NCBI RefSeq assembly: GCF_001669775.1
Contig: NZ_LXWK01000016.1
Coordinates: 620,001-684,000 of the forward strand
Length of the DNA: 64,000 nt
Source of the DNA: Rheinheimera sp. SA_1
GTDB lineage: Bacteria > Pseudomonadota > Gammaproteobacteria > Enterobacterales > Alteromonadaceae
Direction: 5' to 3'
A program made the translations under genes and the position numbers. Numbering within the stretch: the first letter of the stretch is position 1; each line of letters opens with the position of its first letter. Below, one piece after another: positions 63,701 to 64,000 of this stretch. The notes below the pieces were generated by a model, which was not told where the DNA came from, did no database searches, and saw only the letters and a list, made by a program, of their open reading frames with translations.

Positions 63701-63772
63701 TAAAAACACCATACAGAGGGTGACCGGGCGTTTCAGCGCCAATCTGGTGATAGCTAAAGGTTTAAAATCCAT
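60704..63772 (-). CDS. RND efflux permease (AcrB/MdtB-type superfamily)
   Basis: 1022 aa with the standard twelve-helix, two-porter-domain layout. It starts MDFKPLAITRLALKRPVTL. The proton-relay helix TM4 carries GMLVDNSVVVTESIFRE, where AcrB has two adjacent aspartates; here it is Asp-Asn. The porter domain has the FPGIDIPEIYVNVPYPNATP stretch and the later TTVLGLIPL. The family exports drugs, dyes, metals or fatty acids through TolC; no adaptor or outer-membrane gene is visible. It starts 5 bp after a second RND permease, making a tandem as in MdtBC. Confidence 0.88.
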   Translation of the reverse strand: MDFKPLAITRLALKRPVTLCMVFLSMLVFGMLASRMLPLENFPGIDIPEIYVNVPYPNATPAEVERLITRPVEEALSTVTGIKTMRSFTREDGMDVGLEFNWEENINTKSIEVRERLDSIRHLLPTDVERVLVFQFNTNDMPIFQLRISSERDLSMAYDLLERQIKRPLERVPGVSKVELYGVDKRQVTIRLQPEKIRSLQVDVASLMNILSQQNFAMTAGEIRTTESSVLVKPVGELTTLDEIKQIPIGRGIHLGDIAELQLELPKRVEGRRLNQSFAVGMNVFKESGANLVDVSKAALAVIDAVGKDPAFTGINLFVMDDTAKGVTDSLSNVLSSGIMGAVLSFIVLYLFLRHMPTTFLVVISVPVSITITLGIMYFLGYSLNILSMMGLMLAVGMLVDNSVVVTESIFREREADSDTVRATERGVYRVSLAVLAGTATTAIVFLPNIIGQKVDVTVFLEHVAVAITISLAVSLLVALTLIPWLSTKIKGMTTQHAITQSATDRFYSRCLHWTMRKPIASTFIAFGLLASIAIPMSFISGGDEDGGDKNRLFLNYNIQGNYSLVEVEQSVKTMEAYLYGNKEKFHIDSVYSYYTPGFAVSTIMFKDELPQTVTQIKDAIRKDWPPMVLGKPQFGWGDSGGGMQVHLSGPSTGKLMELADNLIPAISSVKGLEDVRSEVSQAKFELQIKLNPDNLQRFGLNAKDVADMVSLALRGTNLRTFRTPDQGEVQLRVLYDETVSLSQQALAAIPVKLQDNQVVRLDEIATLSFVQQLGEIRRMNRQTGLAIGMNLHKDLKMDDAKKELTKVMEQLQLPAGYSWSFEGSFRYQDEAQGIMQINMLLAVAMIYLVMAALFESLLLPTAVIGSLLFSFVGVFWAFLITGTTMGIMGMIGMLVLMGIVVNNGIVLVDRINQLREESPTAELVSLIIEACETRLRPILMTVSTTVLGLIPLTFGDAAIGSNGPSYAPMAIAIIGGLIFSTLTSLLLVPLTYWGLVRMGLRWQRFTSRARGRVDKIISVKS

Positions 63773-63777
63773 GCGCC

Positions 63778-64000
63778 TTACTCCTGCACCAGAGTATTGA
63801 TAGCCGTGTTATTCACCCTGATGTTGCTCGCGGTCATCCGGTAAATCACCGGAATAAACAGCAGTGTTAACAAGGTTGAACAAGACAAACCAAAAATCAC
63901 AGTGATGGCCATTGGGGCACGGATTTCCGCACCGTCGCCACCAAACATCATCGGTAACAAACCGAGCACTGTGGTTAAAGTGGTCATCAGCACCGGTCTT
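63778..64000 (-). CDS. Second RND efflux permease, C-terminal end (runs off window)
   Basis: The last 73 codons of an RND permease enter from the right edge. The C-terminal signature [35 protein letters not shown] is cut here into [13 protein letters not shown] and [20 protein letters not shown], typical of the last two helices. Stop codon TAA is at 63778-63780. It is 5 bp from the next permease and transcribed first, so the two form a tandem heteromeric pump. Confidence 0.8.
   Translation of the reverse strand, partial: RPVLMTTLTTVLGLLPMMFGGDGAEIRAPMAITVIFGLSCSTLLTLLFIPVIYRMTASNIRVNNTAINTLVQE

Noticed and set aside
1-64000. CRISPR arrays, tRNA and rRNA genes, integrases, toxin-antitoxin pairs
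   Set aside because: I looked for direct-repeat arrays, tRNA-like foldbacks with T-loop motifs and recognisable phage or transposase proteins on both strands, and found none.

Overview
The window looks like chromosomal core DNA of a gammaproteobacterium in or near the Alteromonadales (Rheinheimera/Shewanella-like; the genus is a guess). Three things point there: the order tig-clpP-clpX-lon-hupB-ppiD, the psp operon divergent from pspF-sapABCDF with ycjX-ycjF attached, and glutamine-rich proteins with roughly balanced GC. I saw no rRNA, tRNA, prophage, integrase, transposase or CRISPR array. The only mobile-type DNA is short, non-coding and palindromic.

Layout. 1-1.7 kb: start of phhA (phenylalanine hydroxylase) and megL (methionine gamma-lyase), with a TyrR-like box between them. 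1.8-12.1 kb: envelope stress. pspA-pspB-pspC-ycjX-ycjF runs left from a sigma-54-type promoter, and pspF-sapA-B-C-D-F runs right as one tightly overlapped operon. 12.2-21.1 kb: protein quality control, leftward (tig, clpP, clpX, lon, hupB, ppiD), with a convincing sigma-32 promoter before lon and a foldback element between clpP and clpX. 21.3-25.9 kb: a GNAT acetyltransferase, a 5-oxoproline cluster (pxpA, two-subunit DUF969/DUF979 transporter, pcp) and a polysaccharide deacetylase. 26.2-32.0 kb: trans-4-hydroxy-L-proline catabolism (epimerase, D-hydroxyproline dehydrogenase, deaminase, ketoglutarate semialdehyde dehydrogenase) with a GntR/FCD regulator and a perfect palindromic operator candidate in the divergent promoter.

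32.3-37.4 kb: a potassium module (TrkH, KdpD-like short kinase, KdpE-like regulator, convergent CPA2 antiporter). 37.5-50.6 kb: a mixed region with a DUF1289 protein, a large exported beta-propeller/amidohydrolase, a periplasmic rhodanese, a glycine-rich membrane protein next to a P-type ATPase, a propeller-sensor diguanylate cyclase, a LigB/YgiD-type dioxygenase and two unknown membrane proteins. 50.9-56.6 kb: YgiQ radical SAM protein, DUF6265 protein, a chromosomal KfrA-like coiled-coil protein, and a GDT1/UPF0016 manganese exporter behind a yybP-ykoY Mn2+ riboswitch. 56.8-60.5 kb: a membrane-anchored di-haem cytochrome c followed 18 bp later by a cytochrome P450. 60.7-64 kb: two tandem RND efflux permeases, the second cut by the window edge.

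The points most worth following up are the di-haem cytochrome/P450 pair, the riboswitch, the foldback and REP-like repeat families, the KdpD-like kinase that lacks a recognisable G1-box aspartate, and the P-type ATPase with an altered M6 ion-site motif. I did not find an obviously new multi-gene defence or mobile system.
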